A stretch of 64,000 nt of DNA from BPGX01 sp037447455 (GTDB lineage: Bacteria; Bacteroidota; Bacteroidia; B-17B0; Aurantibacillaceae). The stretch covers positions 1 to 64,000 of the forward strand of contig JBBIGQ010000006.1 in the NCBI GenBank assembly GCA_037447455.1. Reading direction: 5' to 3'. Below, piece after piece: positions 35,014-45,267 of this stretch (the stretch's first letter is position 1; every line of letters starts with the position of its first letter). Below the pieces are notes generated by a model. It saw nothing but the letters and a program-made list of their open reading frames with translations, did no database searches and was not told the DNA's origin. A program made the position numbers and the translations under genes.

Positions 35014-38000
35014 ATGATAAAAAGTTTATTTTCCACGCTGCTTGTTTTTACTTTTATTGCTTTCTATGCACAAAACAATACAGGCGCTATTAAAGTAACA
35101 CTCAAAGATAAAACAACTGGTGAAACACTTCCCTTTGCCAGCGTTGTAGCTTATATGAAAGGTGTACAGGTAGCTGGAACAACAACCGATATGAACGGAG
35201 AATGTTTCCTTAAACCCTTACCACCGGGCACTTATGATGTAAAAGCTGTCTATGTAGGGTATCAACCAAAAGAAATGAAAGGCATTTTAGTAGGAGAAGG
35301 CAAAACGGCCTATATTACTATCTTGATGGAAACAGGAGAGGGGATTAAATTAGACGAAGTCGTTATTGAAACCTACCAGGTACCGTTGGTGGATCCGGAT
35401 ACAAAATCGGGCGGTACAGTAACCCGTGAAGAATTTCAAAATATGGCCACTAAAAGTATCAATACAGCAGCCGCCAGTAATGCCGGTATTTTTCAGGCAG
35501 ACGAAGGACAATCTCTCAACGTAAGAGGTGGTAGAAATACTCAAAATACCTATTTTGTAGACGGTGTAAAGGTTATTGGTGGTCTTGCATTGCCGCAACA
35601 AGCCGTAGAACAAATTAACGTCATTACTGGGGGCGTTCCGGCTATGTATGGTGATGTTACTTCGGGGGTTATTTCAGTTTCAACCAGAGGACCTCAATCC
35701 AAATTTTTTGGCGGTATTGAATTTTATTCTTCTGGTTTAGGCGAAAACAAAAAAGGAAAGGCGCTCGGATTAGATCCCTATGGGTTCAATTCTCTTGGTT
35801 TTAGCATCGGTGGACCTATTTGGAACAAAGTAGATACAAACGGTAACAAAAAAACAATTGTCGGTTACTTTTTAGCTGGTCAAGGAAATTATGTAAAAGA
35901 TCCGCTGCCATCTTTTTTACCAGTGTATGTGCTCAAAGAAGATGTAAAAAATGATTTAATTGCTAATCCACTGCAACCATCACCTAGTGGAAGCGGCTTT
36001 GTAAAAAGATACGATTACATAACAAAAGATCAATTGGAAACAAGAAAATCCCATGTGAATGTCGCTTCTTATTATTTGGCTTTAAATGGTAAAATTGACA
36101 TTAAACCGGCAGAAAATACCAATATTTCGGTAGGTGGGGCTTATGAATTAAATAATAATAGAAATTTCTCATTCTCTCGTTCACTTTTTACCCCCGAATC
36201 TAACTCCCAGACCATTTCAAATACTTGGAGAGTATCTTTAAGAGTAACTCAAAAATTCGGAAAACATATTACTTCTCAGGATGAAAAAGAAAAATCCAAT
36301 CAATTATTAACCAACACCTTCTTTAACATATTAGCAAGTTATGAGGGCGTAGATAACACCACACAAGCACCACAATTCAAGGACAAACTATTTGATTACG
36401 GATACATAGGAAAATTTAATCAAAAATATTCCGGAAAAGAAAACATTAACAATTATGTATTTAATCCTAAACTTATCGTAGGTAATGATACTATTAAAGC
36501 CTATGAGTATCAAGGACAAAGCCCAATAGGATTTGATTTTACTCCAGGCACTCAAAACCCTGAAGCAGTGGCATTCACCCAGTACATAATCAACAACTCA
36601 CCTTTTACACTTCCAACTATTAACTTTTTGCCTGCTTTTGGAGGCATGAGAAACGGGGATAATACTGGTGGTAATTTTGCAGGAGGCGGTACAGTATATG
36701 GCATGTGGACCTTCCCCGGTATAGTTTATAATGGTTATTCAAAAGTAAATTACCGACAATTTAGAGTAGCCGCTACCATTAATACCGATTTAAACATCAA
36801 CCATACCACTCATGCTATCACTGCCGGCTTTGAGTTTGACCAAAGAGAACAAAGAGCGTGGAGTATTAGTCCGGCTTCTTTGTGGACAAGAATGCGTCAG
36901 ATAGTTAACCAGCACTTATCTCAGTTAGCTAAATCCAATCCTATTTACAACCCAGATTTATCCTATACCTATCCCGCTTATTACTATGAAAATCTCTATA
37001 ATCCAGCTCAACAAACTGAATTTTCTATCAAATTGTTACAAGCATTAGGTAAGCCCGTTAATTCTACTGAACAAATCAATATCGACGCTTTAGATCCATC
37101 TGTATTTTCAATAGATATGTTTAGTGCAGAAGACCTATTAGGTAATAATAGTGGAAACGCTCTTGTCGATTATTTTGGCTATGACCATACTGGTAAAAAA
37201 TACAATGGTGCCACCAATTTATCAGATTTTCTTACAAAAACTAATGAATACGGCAAGAAACCCTTTTTAGTAGGTGCTTTCAGACCAATTTATATGGCTG
37301 GCTACATTCAGGATAGATTTGATTACAAAGATTTAAAGTTTAATGTAGGGGTGAGAGTAGATAGATACGATGCGAATCAAAAAACATTAAAAGACCCTTA
37401 TTTAGTGCATCCGGCAAAAACAGTAGCAGAAACAAGAAATGAATTTACCCATCCTGGTAATATGGGGGATAATTATGTCGTGTATACTACCGATATTAAC
37501 GGTGGAAGTGTGGTGGGATATAGAGATGGTGATAAGTGGTACGATGCACAAGGCAACGAAGTGTCTGATCCCAATGCACTTGCTGGTGTAACTGGTAAAT
37601 TAACCCCATATCTTAAAAATCCACAAGAATATCAAAACGGCCAACCCTTTTCGCCGGATGCATTTACTAACTACAAAGCACAAGTGAATGTGATGCCAAG
37701 AATTGCTTTCTCATTCCCAATATCCGATATGGCCAACTTTTTTGCTCACTATGATATTCTCACCAAAAGACCCGGAAGCACTTCCTTTGATGGCGGAAAT
37801 AGATTTAGTCCACTGGATTATTACTTTTTACCCAATGAAAGTTCTTTGCCTTTCTTAGCAAACCCAAGTTTGAAACCAGAAAAAACAATTGATTATTCGT
37901 TAGGATTTGCTCAAATTTTGAATGAAAGAAAAAATTCTGTTTTGAAAATAGAATTTTTCTACAGAGAATTAAGAGATATGCTGACACTCAAAAGTATTGT

Positions 38001-38784
38001 TGGCGCTTTCCCACGAAACTATATGACGTATGTTAATCAAGATTTTGGAACAGTAAAAGGTTTAACACTTGAATTTGACTTGAGAAGAACGGGTGGTTCC
38101 AGTTTAAAAGCCAATTACACCTTACAATTTGCCGAAGGTTCTGGCTCGAACGCTAATTCAGGTGCTAATCTCGCTTTATCTGGTCAACCCAACCTGAGAA
38201 TCCTTCAACCATTGGATTATGACCAAAGACATACTATTGTATTAACCTATGATTATCGTTTTGGTTCTGGATCTGATTACAAAGGCCCTGTATGGAAAAA
38301 ATCTGAAGAAAAAACAATACAAATTTTTAAAGATTTAGGATTTAATATCCAGTTTTTTATTGGATCAGGTACGCCTTATACAAGATGGGCATTCCCTGTA
38401 GCAGCCAATGGTAGTCAAAGAGCCAGCATCGTTGGTGGTATAAACAGTTCATACAAACCATGGACCATCCGGGGTAATTTAAGAATTGATAAAAACTTTG
38501 AACTTACTTTTGGTTCAAAAGATTCCGAAAATAGAAGAAAGGCGAATTTAAATGTTTATTTACAAGTATTAAATGTATTAAATCAAAGAAACATCTTAAA
38601 TGTATATAGCTTTACTGGATTGCCCGATGATGATGGCTTCCTTTCTTCACCATTGGCTCAATCCACTATTCAGCTTACTAACAGCCCAACCGCTTTTGTG
38701 GATCAATATAATATCTTTATAAATAGATTTTCAAATTACGCCCAACCACGACAAATCAGATTAGGCATTCAATTAGATTTTTAA
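35014..38784 (+). CDS. TonB-dependent receptor with CarboxypepD-like N-terminal domain
   Basis: The 1256-residue product starts at ATG 35014, which begins a proper signal peptide (MIKSLFSTLLVFTFIAFYAQ); an open frame to 34900 has no support. Domains: CarboxypepD_reg-like Ig fold (about 25-110), plug (about 125-230: SLNVRGGRNTQNTYFVDGVKV, PAMYGDVTSGVISVSTRG), then a 22-strand type barrel ending in Phe (IRLGIQLDF). It lacks a SusD partner. The next genes are a very large secreted protein (24-base gap) and a PorV-family protein, so it may serve as part of a surface-assembly module and not in sugar uptake. The substrate is unknown. Confidence 0.9.
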   Translation: MIKSLFSTLLVFTFIAFYAQNNTGAIKVTLKDKTTGETLPFASVVAYMKGVQVAGTTTDMNGECFLKPLPPGTYDVKAVYVGYQPKEMKGILVGEGKTAYITILMETGEGIKLDEVVIETYQVPLVDPDTKSGGTVTREEFQNMATKSINTAAASNAGIFQADEGQSLNVRGGRNTQNTYFVDGVKVIGGLALPQQAVEQINVITGGVPAMYGDVTSGVISVSTRGPQSKFFGGIEFYSSGLGENKKGKALGLDPYGFNSLGFSIGGPIWNKVDTNGNKKTIVGYFLAGQGNYVKDPLPSFLPVYVLKEDVKNDLIANPLQPSPSGSGFVKRYDYITKDQLETRKSHVNVASYYLALNGKIDIKPAENTNISVGGAYELNNNRNFSFSRSLFTPESNSQTISNTWRVSLRVTQKFGKHITSQDEKEKSNQLLTNTFFNILASYEGVDNTTQAPQFKDKLFDYGYIGKFNQKYSGKENINNYVFNPKLIVGNDTIKAYEYQGQSPIGFDFTPGTQNPEAVAFTQYIINNSPFTLPTINFLPAFGGMRNGDNTGGNFAGGGTVYGMWTFPGIVYNGYSKVNYRQFRVAATINTDLNINHTTHAITAGFEFDQREQRAWSISPASLWTRMRQIVNQHLSQLAKSNPIYNPDLSYTYPAYYYENLYNPAQQTEFSIKLLQALGKPVNSTEQINIDALDPSVFSIDMFSAEDLLGNNSGNALVDYFGYDHTGKKYNGATNLSDFLTKTNEYGKKPFLVGAFRPIYMAGYIQDRFDYKDLKFNVGVRVDRYDANQKTLKDPYLVHPAKTVAETRNEFTHPGNMGDNYVVYTTDINGGSVVGYRDGDKWYDAQGNEVSDPNALAGVTGKLTPYLKNPQEYQNGQPFSPDAFTNYKAQVNVMPRIAFSFPISDMANFFAHYDILTKRPGSTSFDGGNRFSPLDYYFLPNESSLPFLANPSLKPEKTIDYSLGFAQILNERKNSVLKIEFFYRELRDMLTLKSIVGAFPRNYMTYVNQDFGTVKGLTLEFDLRRTGGSSLKANYTLQFAEGSGSNANSGANLALSGQPNLRILQPLDYDQRHTIVLTYDYRFGSGSDYKGPVWKKSEEKTIQIFKDLGFNIQFFIGSGTPYTRWAFPVAANGSQRASIVGGINSSYKPWTIRGNLRIDKNFELTFGSKDSENRRKANLNVYLQVLNVLNQRNILNVYSFTGLPDDDGFLSSPLAQSTIQLTNSPTAFVDQYNIFINRFSNYAQPRQIRLGIQLDF

Positions 38785-38808
38785 TATAAATATTTAAAAC
38801 TTAAATGT

Positions 38809-41800
38809 ATGAAAATGAATACCAAACTATTTTTCAGTATTTCTTTGACTATTTCCTTCTTCTTTATATACGGAAGAGAAATTAATAAAGCCAATGGATT
38901 TAAGAACACTTCTACGAATAGCAATGCTTTCAAAGTAGCAGCACAATGTGTAGGGGCAAATGGGTCAAAAGAATTATGGGTGAATAATGTTAGAACAATA
39001 ATATTTACGGCTGGTGATATGTGGTGGGATTTATTTGGTAGTGGGAATGCTTATTATGTTGTTCCGGCACAAAAGGACAGAAGTAAAGCCCCCTCTTCTT
39101 TATTTGCTGGCTCTATTTGGATTGGGGGATACGATGTAGGAGGACAATTACGTGTGGCTGCTATGACCTATCGTCAAAGTGGCTATGATTATTGGCCAGG
39201 TCCTTTGGATATCACTAATGCATCCGTTACCGACGCAGTGTGTCAAAAGTATGATAAACTCTTTTCAATAAGTAGAGCAGAAGTAGAAAGTTATGTATTA
39301 AACCCCGGTAATCCAATTCCTTACAATGCACAAATATGGCCAGGGAATGGAGATCCTACTTATAATCAGGATCAGTATCTTGCACCCTTTGAAGATGTAG
39401 ATGGAGATGGTTATTATGATCCGTCAAAAGGCGATTACCCAGCTTTTGATATTTATAATAAAGCCGAAAAAGATAATTGTGGCAACTGTAAGGCAAGATT
39501 ATTTGGTGATTTTTGTTTGTGGTGGGTATTTAATGATAAAGGTAATGCTCATACCGAAACACAAGGATTGGATATCGGTCTGGAAATCAGAGCGCAGGCC
39601 TTTGCTTTTCAAACTTCCGATGAAATTAACAACATGATATTTTATAGCTATCAGGTTATTAATCGCTCTACTTTTGAATTAAAAAACACTTATTTTACAG
39701 TTTGGACGGATGCAGATTTGGGTGATTATCAGGATGATTATGTAGGCTGTGATGTGGCAAGAGGGTTAGGATATATTTATAATTCAGACAGTTATGATTT
39801 ATCAATTGGGGGAACACCGGGATATGGTGATTATCCGCCAGCTATTGGGGCTGATTTTTTTAGAGGACCATTGGCCGATCCTAATGATGGGATAGATAAT
39901 AATTTTAATGGGGTTATTGATGAGTCCTGTGAAACAATAGGAATGACGAATTTTACATATTACAATAATAATATAGGATCATTCCCCCCCCAAACCACTA
40001 ATCCTGAAATTGCTGCTCATTATTACGGGTATATGATAGGTAAATGGAAAGACGGTTCTCCATTTACATTCGGCGGTAATGCCTACGGCGGCTCAACCCC
40101 TTTAAATACCACTAATCCTGAAGGAAGAGTACTTGTTTATACTGGTGATCCTTATACAGGAACAGGGTGGACAGAATATTCTGCAGGCAACACAGCAGGT
40201 GATAGAAGATTTTTACAAACTGCCGGACCTTTTTCTCTAAAGCCGGGTGCAGTTAATAACATTACATTTGGTTTACCATGGGCTCAAACTCCTATAAAAA
40301 ATCAGCAATTGTATTCTATTCCTCTGATGAAAGCAGCGGATGATAAGGCGCAAGCATTGTTTGACAATTGCTTCAAAATCTTAAACGGACCGGATGCACC
40401 TGAATTAACCATACAAGAATTGGATCAGGAATTGATTATTTATTTAACTAATCCGCCAACTTCCAATAATTTTGCAGAAAGATATGAAGAAACAGATGTA
40501 ACAATTCTTCCTGTGCCGGGAAGCACTATTGCTGCATTAGCTAATCCAGATAAAAAATATAGATTTCAAGGGTATAAAATATACCAATTACGTGATGAAA
40601 CGGTTACGCAAACAGATTTAGAGGATCAAACAAAGGCAAAGTTGATATTCCAGTGCGATATTAAAGATGGGGTAGCAAGGTTGATTAATTATGAAACAGA
40701 TAATGAATCTGGTCAACTTGTGCCAAAAGTTAAGGTGGATGGTGCGGATAAAGGTATTATTAAATCTTTTAAGGTAACGACCGATGCTTTTGCTGTTTCT
40801 ACGGCAGGTGGTATAGCTAGTAATAAACTAGTGAACCATAAGAAGTATTATTTCATGGGCGTTGCTTACGCATATAATAATTTCTTAACCTATAAGCCCG
40901 ACACAGATCCTGTAAGTAGCCCTGATGCGAATTATTTAGGTCAGAAAAGACCCTATTTGGAAGGTAGAAAGGTGAAAAAAGCATCTGGTATTCCTCACAT
41001 TAGTTCCCTGGAAAAAGATGGCACAGTCCTGCAGTCTTATTATGGATATGGTCCTAAAATTACTCGTATAGAAGGGCAAGGCAACGGTGGGAATATTCTC
41101 GATATGACCGATGAAAGTATCAATAAAATACTTGCTAATAACTTTGATCCTAATCCTACTTATGTTAACGGTAGGGGACCAGTTAATATAAAAGTGATAG
41201 ATCCATTAAAAGTAAAAAATACTACCTACACTCTTAAATTAATGAAATGGAATGGCTTGGGCAATGCCGCTGTACCATTAACCCCTACGGATGGTGATGT
41301 ATTAAATATGGGCGTGGTGAATCCTGACAGATCAACCTGGGTATTAATTGATAATAATAGTGGTGAAACATACCAGTTGGATACCACTATTAGGATGGGT
41401 AAAGAATATGTTATGCCTGAAATAGGTTTGTCTATTACGATGGAACAGGTTTATGACCCAGGTTCTCAATTAAAAGGAACAAGCACCTATACTGTGGATA
41501 GAAACACTTATACGGATGGCGATTTTCTGGAAGCTACTATGACTTTTTCAGAACCGCACAAAGCATGGTTATCAGGAGTTACAGATGGTATCACCTCTAC
41601 TAATCCTTCACCATTTAACTGGATAAGAAGTGGGGTTTCTGCAATAGCAATAGGTATAGGATGCCCAACGAATGAAAAAGCAGATTGTGGGGGCGCCATT
41701 TCTGGTTATATAGGATGTACAGAGTGGACAGACAAAAATAATGTAATGGCTGATATATTAGGTGGAACCTGGGCACCTTATTGTATTACTGCTTACTCCG

Positions 41801-43200
41801 GTAAATTTAGTGGTGGATGTGAAATATATGCAGGTCCGGGATACGATTCCAGAATTCGGTTTAGCACGGTTTCAGATGTTAATCCATCAAGAGTTGAGCC
41901 CGCATACCTTTCCAGCATTGATTTGGTGATTACATCTGATAAAAGTAAATGGTCAAGATGTATGGTTATTGAAATGCAAGATGATCCTAATTTAGCAGAA
42001 GGGGGAGCTTTGAAATTCCAAATACGAAAACATCCTTCTGTTGATAAAAATGGCAACCCCGGCGACGGAATTGTAACCAATGACCCTAACGATGCGGACT
42101 ATATTGCTGCCGAAGGTATGAGTTGGTTCCCCGGTTATGCTATTAATGTTGAAACGGGCGAAAGGTTAAATATTATATTTGGTGAAGATAGCTGGAACTA
42201 TACCGATAATGGTAATGATTTGATTTGGAACCCAACATCCAACATTACAGGGTCTGCATATCTTTATACTTTTGGGGGAAGGCATAACATTTATATTTTA
42301 GGAAATAACAGGTATGAAGTGTACAATACAAGTACATCTTCTATCCCGGAAGTAGCAGCTCTTAATGGAACACCAGTTGGGGCAGGTAGGTATGATGGGT
42401 GTAAACAACTTTATCCGCAATGGAAAGCCGTTTACTCAAATGTTACAGGAACCAATAGAAATCAGGTGGCCAGATTATTCCGATCCATCTTGAATGATAT
42501 GATGTGGGTAAACATGCCAGTACTTACAAGCAGTAAATATAATTTCAAAAATCCGACTCAAATACCTACGGGTGTAAAGGTCAGAATAAGAGTGAAAAAA
42601 CCATACAGATACGGTTATTCTACATTTTATACAGATACCATTCCAGGTCCATCTCCCTATTATGCTGAATTATTAACATGGAGGTTCCCGCCTTTTGCAA
42701 GTTTATTGCCTGCCAATGTCGGAACATTGACCAATGTTTCTGCTTCTCCACAAAATAATAACTTCCCAATGTATCAATTTTCTACCAGTGATATTTATAC
42801 AATTACCAATAAAGATGAGATTGCCAAAAATGCATTAGATATTATCCGTGTTGTTCCTAATCCTTACTATGGCTATTCCACTTATGAAGGTAATCGCCTT
42901 GAAACAAAAGTAAAAATAACGAACCTTCCAAGCGACTGCATAGTAAAAATTTACACATTGAATGGAACCCTTATTCGCACATTGAATCGAAATATGGAAA
43001 ATACGGAAGATCAATTCACTTATACCAATGATTTCAAACAAGCAAAATGGTTACCTTATATTGAGTGGGATTTGAAAAATCAAAATGGAATACTTGTAGC
43101 AAGCGGCATGTACATCATTCATGTAGAATCTCCAAAATTTGGTGAGAAAATCATCAAGTGGTTTGGAATCATGCGTCCCTATGATTTACAAAACTTCTAA
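38809..43200 (+). CDS. Very large secreted protein with C-terminal sorting-like beta-sandwich
   Basis: The 1463-residue product has a signal peptide (MNTKLFFSISLTISFFFIYG). The body contains acidic calcium-binding-like loops (EDVDGDGYYDPSKGDY; GIDNNFNGVIDESC) and several Cys. The C-terminal roughly 120 residues form a domain with VVPNPYYGYSTYEGNRL, VKIYTLNGTLIRTL, WDLKNQNGILVASGMYIIHV and the end KIIKWFGIMRP. That layout (PNP start, nucleation strand, GMYIIHV) resembles T9SS/FlgD-like C-terminal domains, but it is not the standard type A tail. It is presumably exported to the surface. No enzyme motif was recognised. It lies between the receptor and the PorV-family gene in one probable operon. 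Confidence 0.75.
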   Translation: MKMNTKLFFSISLTISFFFIYGREINKANGFKNTSTNSNAFKVAAQCVGANGSKELWVNNVRTIIFTAGDMWWDLFGSGNAYYVVPAQKDRSKAPSSLFAGSIWIGGYDVGGQLRVAAMTYRQSGYDYWPGPLDITNASVTDAVCQKYDKLFSISRAEVESYVLNPGNPIPYNAQIWPGNGDPTYNQDQYLAPFEDVDGDGYYDPSKGDYPAFDIYNKAEKDNCGNCKARLFGDFCLWWVFNDKGNAHTETQGLDIGLEIRAQAFAFQTSDEINNMIFYSYQVINRSTFELKNTYFTVWTDADLGDYQDDYVGCDVARGLGYIYNSDSYDLSIGGTPGYGDYPPAIGADFFRGPLADPNDGIDNNFNGVIDESCETIGMTNFTYYNNNIGSFPPQTTNPEIAAHYYGYMIGKWKDGSPFTFGGNAYGGSTPLNTTNPEGRVLVYTGDPYTGTGWTEYSAGNTAGDRRFLQTAGPFSLKPGAVNNITFGLPWAQTPIKNQQLYSIPLMKAADDKAQALFDNCFKILNGPDAPELTIQELDQELIIYLTNPPTSNNFAERYEETDVTILPVPGSTIAALANPDKKYRFQGYKIYQLRDETVTQTDLEDQTKAKLIFQCDIKDGVARLINYETDNESGQLVPKVKVDGADKGIIKSFKVTTDAFAVSTAGGIASNKLVNHKKYYFMGVAYAYNNFLTYKPDTDPVSSPDANYLGQKRPYLEGRKVKKASGIPHISSLEKDGTVLQSYYGYGPKITRIEGQGNGGNILDMTDESINKILANNFDPNPTYVNGRGPVNIKVIDPLKVKNTTYTLKLMKWNGLGNAAVPLTPTDGDVLNMGVVNPDRSTWVLIDNNSGETYQLDTTIRMGKEYVMPEIGLSITMEQVYDPGSQLKGTSTYTVDRNTYTDGDFLEATMTFSEPHKAWLSGVTDGITSTNPSPFNWIRSGVSAIAIGIGCPTNEKADCGGAISGYIGCTEWTDKNNVMADILGGTWAPYCITAYSGKFSGGCEIYAGPGYDSRIRFSTVSDVNPSRVEPAYLSSIDLVITSDKSKWSRCMVIEMQDDPNLAEGGALKFQIRKHPSVDKNGNPGDGIVTNDPNDADYIAAEGMSWFPGYAINVETGERLNIIFGEDSWNYTDNGNDLIWNPTSNITGSAYLYTFGGRHNIYILGNNRYEVYNTSTSSIPEVAALNGTPVGAGRYDGCKQLYPQWKAVYSNVTGTNRNQVARLFRSILNDMMWVNMPVLTSSKYNFKNPTQIPTGVKVRIRVKKPYRYGYSTFYTDTIPGPSPYYAELLTWRFPPFASLLPANVGTLTNVSASPQNNNFPMYQFSTSDIYTITNKDEIAKNALDIIRVVPNPYYGYSTYEGNRLETKVKITNLPSDCIVKIYTLNGTLIRTLNRNMENTEDQFTYTNDFKQAKWLPYIEWDLKNQNGILVASGMYIIHVESPKFGEKIIKWFGIMRPYDLQNF

Positions 43201-43219
43201 TATAATCAAACTTTAAATT

Positions 43220-44299
43220 ATGATTAAAATGAAATACTCATTTATTATTGCTTTATCTCTGCTTTTATTAGTGTTCAATGAGGCAGAAGCAGGTAATCCT
43301 GAACGTGCTGGTCAGGCAGGCGCTACTCAATTATTAATTAATCCTTTTGCCCGTTCTTCCGGTTGGGCAGGTGCTAATCAAGCCAATACGCGTGGTATTG
43401 AAGCACAGTTCTGGAATGTAGCCGGCACTGTGTTTACTAAAAAAACCGAATTATATTTTTCAAGAGCAGATTGGTTAGTCGGAAGTGGCATTAATGTTAA
43501 TACGCTTGGTTTTACTCAAAAAGTAGGTGAAGTAGGGGTATTGGGTTTTGGATTGGTGAATATTAATGGCGGCAATTTAATTCGTACTACTGAGGACCAG
43601 CCAGAAGGTGGTATGGGTACGTTTTCCCCTAACTTTTTAAATTTGAGCGTATCTTATGCAAGAATGTTTTCAGACGATATTTATGGAGGCATCAACATTA
43701 AATTAATTAATGAAAGAATACCCGGTATTCAAGCGACAGGCATTGCTGTAGATGGGGGAATTCAATACCACACCGGAAAATATAAACAGGTACACTTTGG
43801 GGTATCTATCAAAAACTGGGGACCTAAAATGCAATATAGAGGCGATGCCTTGACATTTCAAGCATTTACTAAGGTGCCACCAGAATATCAAAGAACTGTG
43901 CAGAATCGCTCTGCTTATTTTGAAATTCCACTGGCTATGAATATTGGTGCTTCTTATGATTTTAATTTGACAGGCGATACAATTATTAATGGTATCCGTG
44001 AACATCGTTTGACGGTTGCAGCCAATTATTTGTCAAATTCCTTTACATACGATAATTATTTATTGGGCTTAGAGTACGCATGGAAAGAAAGAGTTATGTT
44101 GCGTGCTGGTTTTCAAGGAGAGAAATACATTTTGGATAGTACCAAACGAATGACGGCACTTACAGGTCCTACTGCTGGAATAACTATTGAATGGCCTTTT
44201 AATAAAGAAAAAAACAGCACAGTTGGACTGGATTATTCTTATCGCTTTACCAATCCGTTTGGTGGCGTTCATACTTTTGGAATAAGAGTCAACTTGTAA
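43220..44299 (+). CDS. PorV/PorQ-family outer-membrane protein
   Basis: The 359-residue product has a signal peptide ending near EAEAG, then AGQAGATQLLINPFARSSGWAGA, the pattern of the PorV/PorQ (DUF3308, FadL-like barrel) family: a conserved Gly/Ala-rich start with INPxAR, SAxG-type strands and a C-terminal aromatic barrel strand (FGIRVNL). PorV shuttles T9SS cargo from the translocon to the attachment complex. The position directly behind a large secreted protein with a sorting-like tail suggests a dedicated PorV-type partner for that protein. It is probably not the main PorV; that is inference. Confidence 0.8.
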   Translation: MIKMKYSFIIALSLLLLVFNEAEAGNPERAGQAGATQLLINPFARSSGWAGANQANTRGIEAQFWNVAGTVFTKKTELYFSRADWLVGSGINVNTLGFTQKVGEVGVLGFGLVNINGGNLIRTTEDQPEGGMGTFSPNFLNLSVSYARMFSDDIYGGINIKLINERIPGIQATGIAVDGGIQYHTGKYKQVHFGVSIKNWGPKMQYRGDALTFQAFTKVPPEYQRTVQNRSAYFEIPLAMNIGASYDFNLTGDTIINGIREHRLTVAANYLSNSFTYDNYLLGLEYAWKERVMLRAGFQGEKYILDSTKRMTALTGPTAGITIEWPFNKEKNSTVGLDYSYRFTNPFGGVHTFGIRVNL

Positions 44300-44324
44300 T
44301 TTTCTAATAATTTAATTATCTTTG
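44294..44324 (+). promoter_or_regulatory. Promoter of greA
   Basis: TTG (44294-44296) lies 20 bases before TATCTTTG (44317-44324), a full consensus match. The TTG lies inside the last codons of the PorV-family gene. The transcript should begin at about 44330, exactly at the base of the following hairpin. Confidence 0.7.
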
Positions 44325-44328
44325 CAGT

Positions 44329-44362
44329 GCAAATCCCGAATATTTCGGGATTTTGCTTTTTT
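44329..44362 (+). terminator. Hairpin with T-run between the PorV-family gene and greA
   Basis: A 12-pair stem (44329-44340 with 44344-44356, one bulged T) with a three-base loop is followed by six T. It can terminate the upstream operon. Because the greA promoter fires just before it, it is also the very 5' end of the greA transcript and could act as an attenuator. Confidence 0.8.
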
Positions 44363-44380
44363 ATTAAAAAATAAAAATCT

Positions 44381-44854
44381 ATGAGTAATTTTGTGTTTTA
44401 TACGGAAGAAGGTTTGCAAAAATTAAAAGAAGAATTGCATCGCTTAAAAACTGAAGAAAGAAAAAAAGTGGCTCAACAAATAGCAGAAGCCAGAGAAAAA
44501 GGTGATTTAAGTGAAAATGCAGAATACGATGCAGCCCTCGAGGCGCAAGCTCACCTGGAAGCAAGGATTGGAGAATTAGAGCAATTGCTTCAAAACGCCC
44601 GGGTGGTGGATCAAAGTCAGCTTAATACAGAGAAAGTTTCAATGTTTACAAAAGTAAAATTGAAAAATCATACTACCAAAACGGTAGTAGAATATTATTT
44701 AGTGGCTGAAAATGAGGCAAACATTACACAAGGCAAAATGTCTATAACTTCACCTATTGGAAAATGTTTGATAGGCAGAAGTGTTGGGGAAATTGTTGAA
44801 GTGAAAGTACCCGCCGGCACTTTAAAGCTTGAAATATTAGAAATAAGCATATAA
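44381..44854 (+). CDS. greA: Transcription elongation factor GreA
   Basis: GreA rescues backtracked RNA polymerase by stimulating transcript cleavage through the secondary channel. The 157-residue product has an N-terminal coiled coil (1-75) with the acidic tip EKGDLSENAEYDAALEAQ, the signature of the family, and a C-terminal FKBP-like domain (SITSPIGKCLIGRSVGEIVEVKVPAG). It starts a small cluster with the HIT protein two bases downstream and prfC 12 bases after that. Confidence 0.96.
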   Translation: MSNFVFYTEEGLQKLKEELHRLKTEERKKVAQQIAEAREKGDLSENAEYDAALEAQAHLEARIGELEQLLQNARVVDQSQLNTEKVSMFTKVKLKNHTTKTVVEYYLVAENEANITQGKMSITSPIGKCLIGRSVGEIVEVKVPAGTLKLEILEISI

Positions 44855-44856
44855 TT

Positions 44857-45255
44857 ATGCCAAGCATTTTTTCAAAAATTGTTACAGGAGAAATACCTTC
44901 TTACAAGGTGGCCGAAAATGATCAATTCCTTGCATTTTTAGATATATTTCCATTAACAAAAGGGCATACTTTAGTTATTCCTAAAAAAGAAGTCGATTAC
45001 ATTTTTGATTTAGATGATGCAACTTATTTGGGATTAATGGATTTTTCTAAAAAAGTGGCTATTGCCATCAAAAAAGCAATACCTTGTAATCGCCTCTCTA
45101 TGCAAGTCATTGGTCTGGAAGTGCCACACGCTCATGTGCATTTAATCCCAATTAATACTATGAGCGATTGTAATTTTGCTAATACCAAATTGCAATTGTC
45201 AAAAGAAGAGTTTGAAGCCATTGCAGCTTCTATTCGTCAAAATGTTATTCTGTAA
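44857..45255 (+). CDS. HIT-family protein (nucleotide hydrolase)
   Basis: The 132-residue product has the histidine triad HAHVHLIP near residue 90 and the typical start SIFSKIVTGEIPSYKVAEND, placing it in the Hint/PKCI-1 branch. These proteins hydrolyse adenosine 5'-phosphoramidates or related nucleotides. It sits two bases after greA and 12 bases before prfC, an arrangement often kept in Bacteroidota for greA and the HIT gene. Confidence 0.94.
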   Translation: MPSIFSKIVTGEIPSYKVAENDQFLAFLDIFPLTKGHTLVIPKKEVDYIFDLDDATYLGLMDFSKKVAIAIKKAIPCNRLSMQVIGLEVPHAHVHLIPINTMSDCNFANTKLQLSKEEFEAIAASIRQNVIL

Positions 45256-45267
45256 TTTTTCAAAAAC

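Noticed and set aside
43220..44299. Naming this gene porV
   Set aside because: It belongs to the PorV/PorQ family, but the position and the partner protein suggest a paralog. No other T9SS core gene is nearby.
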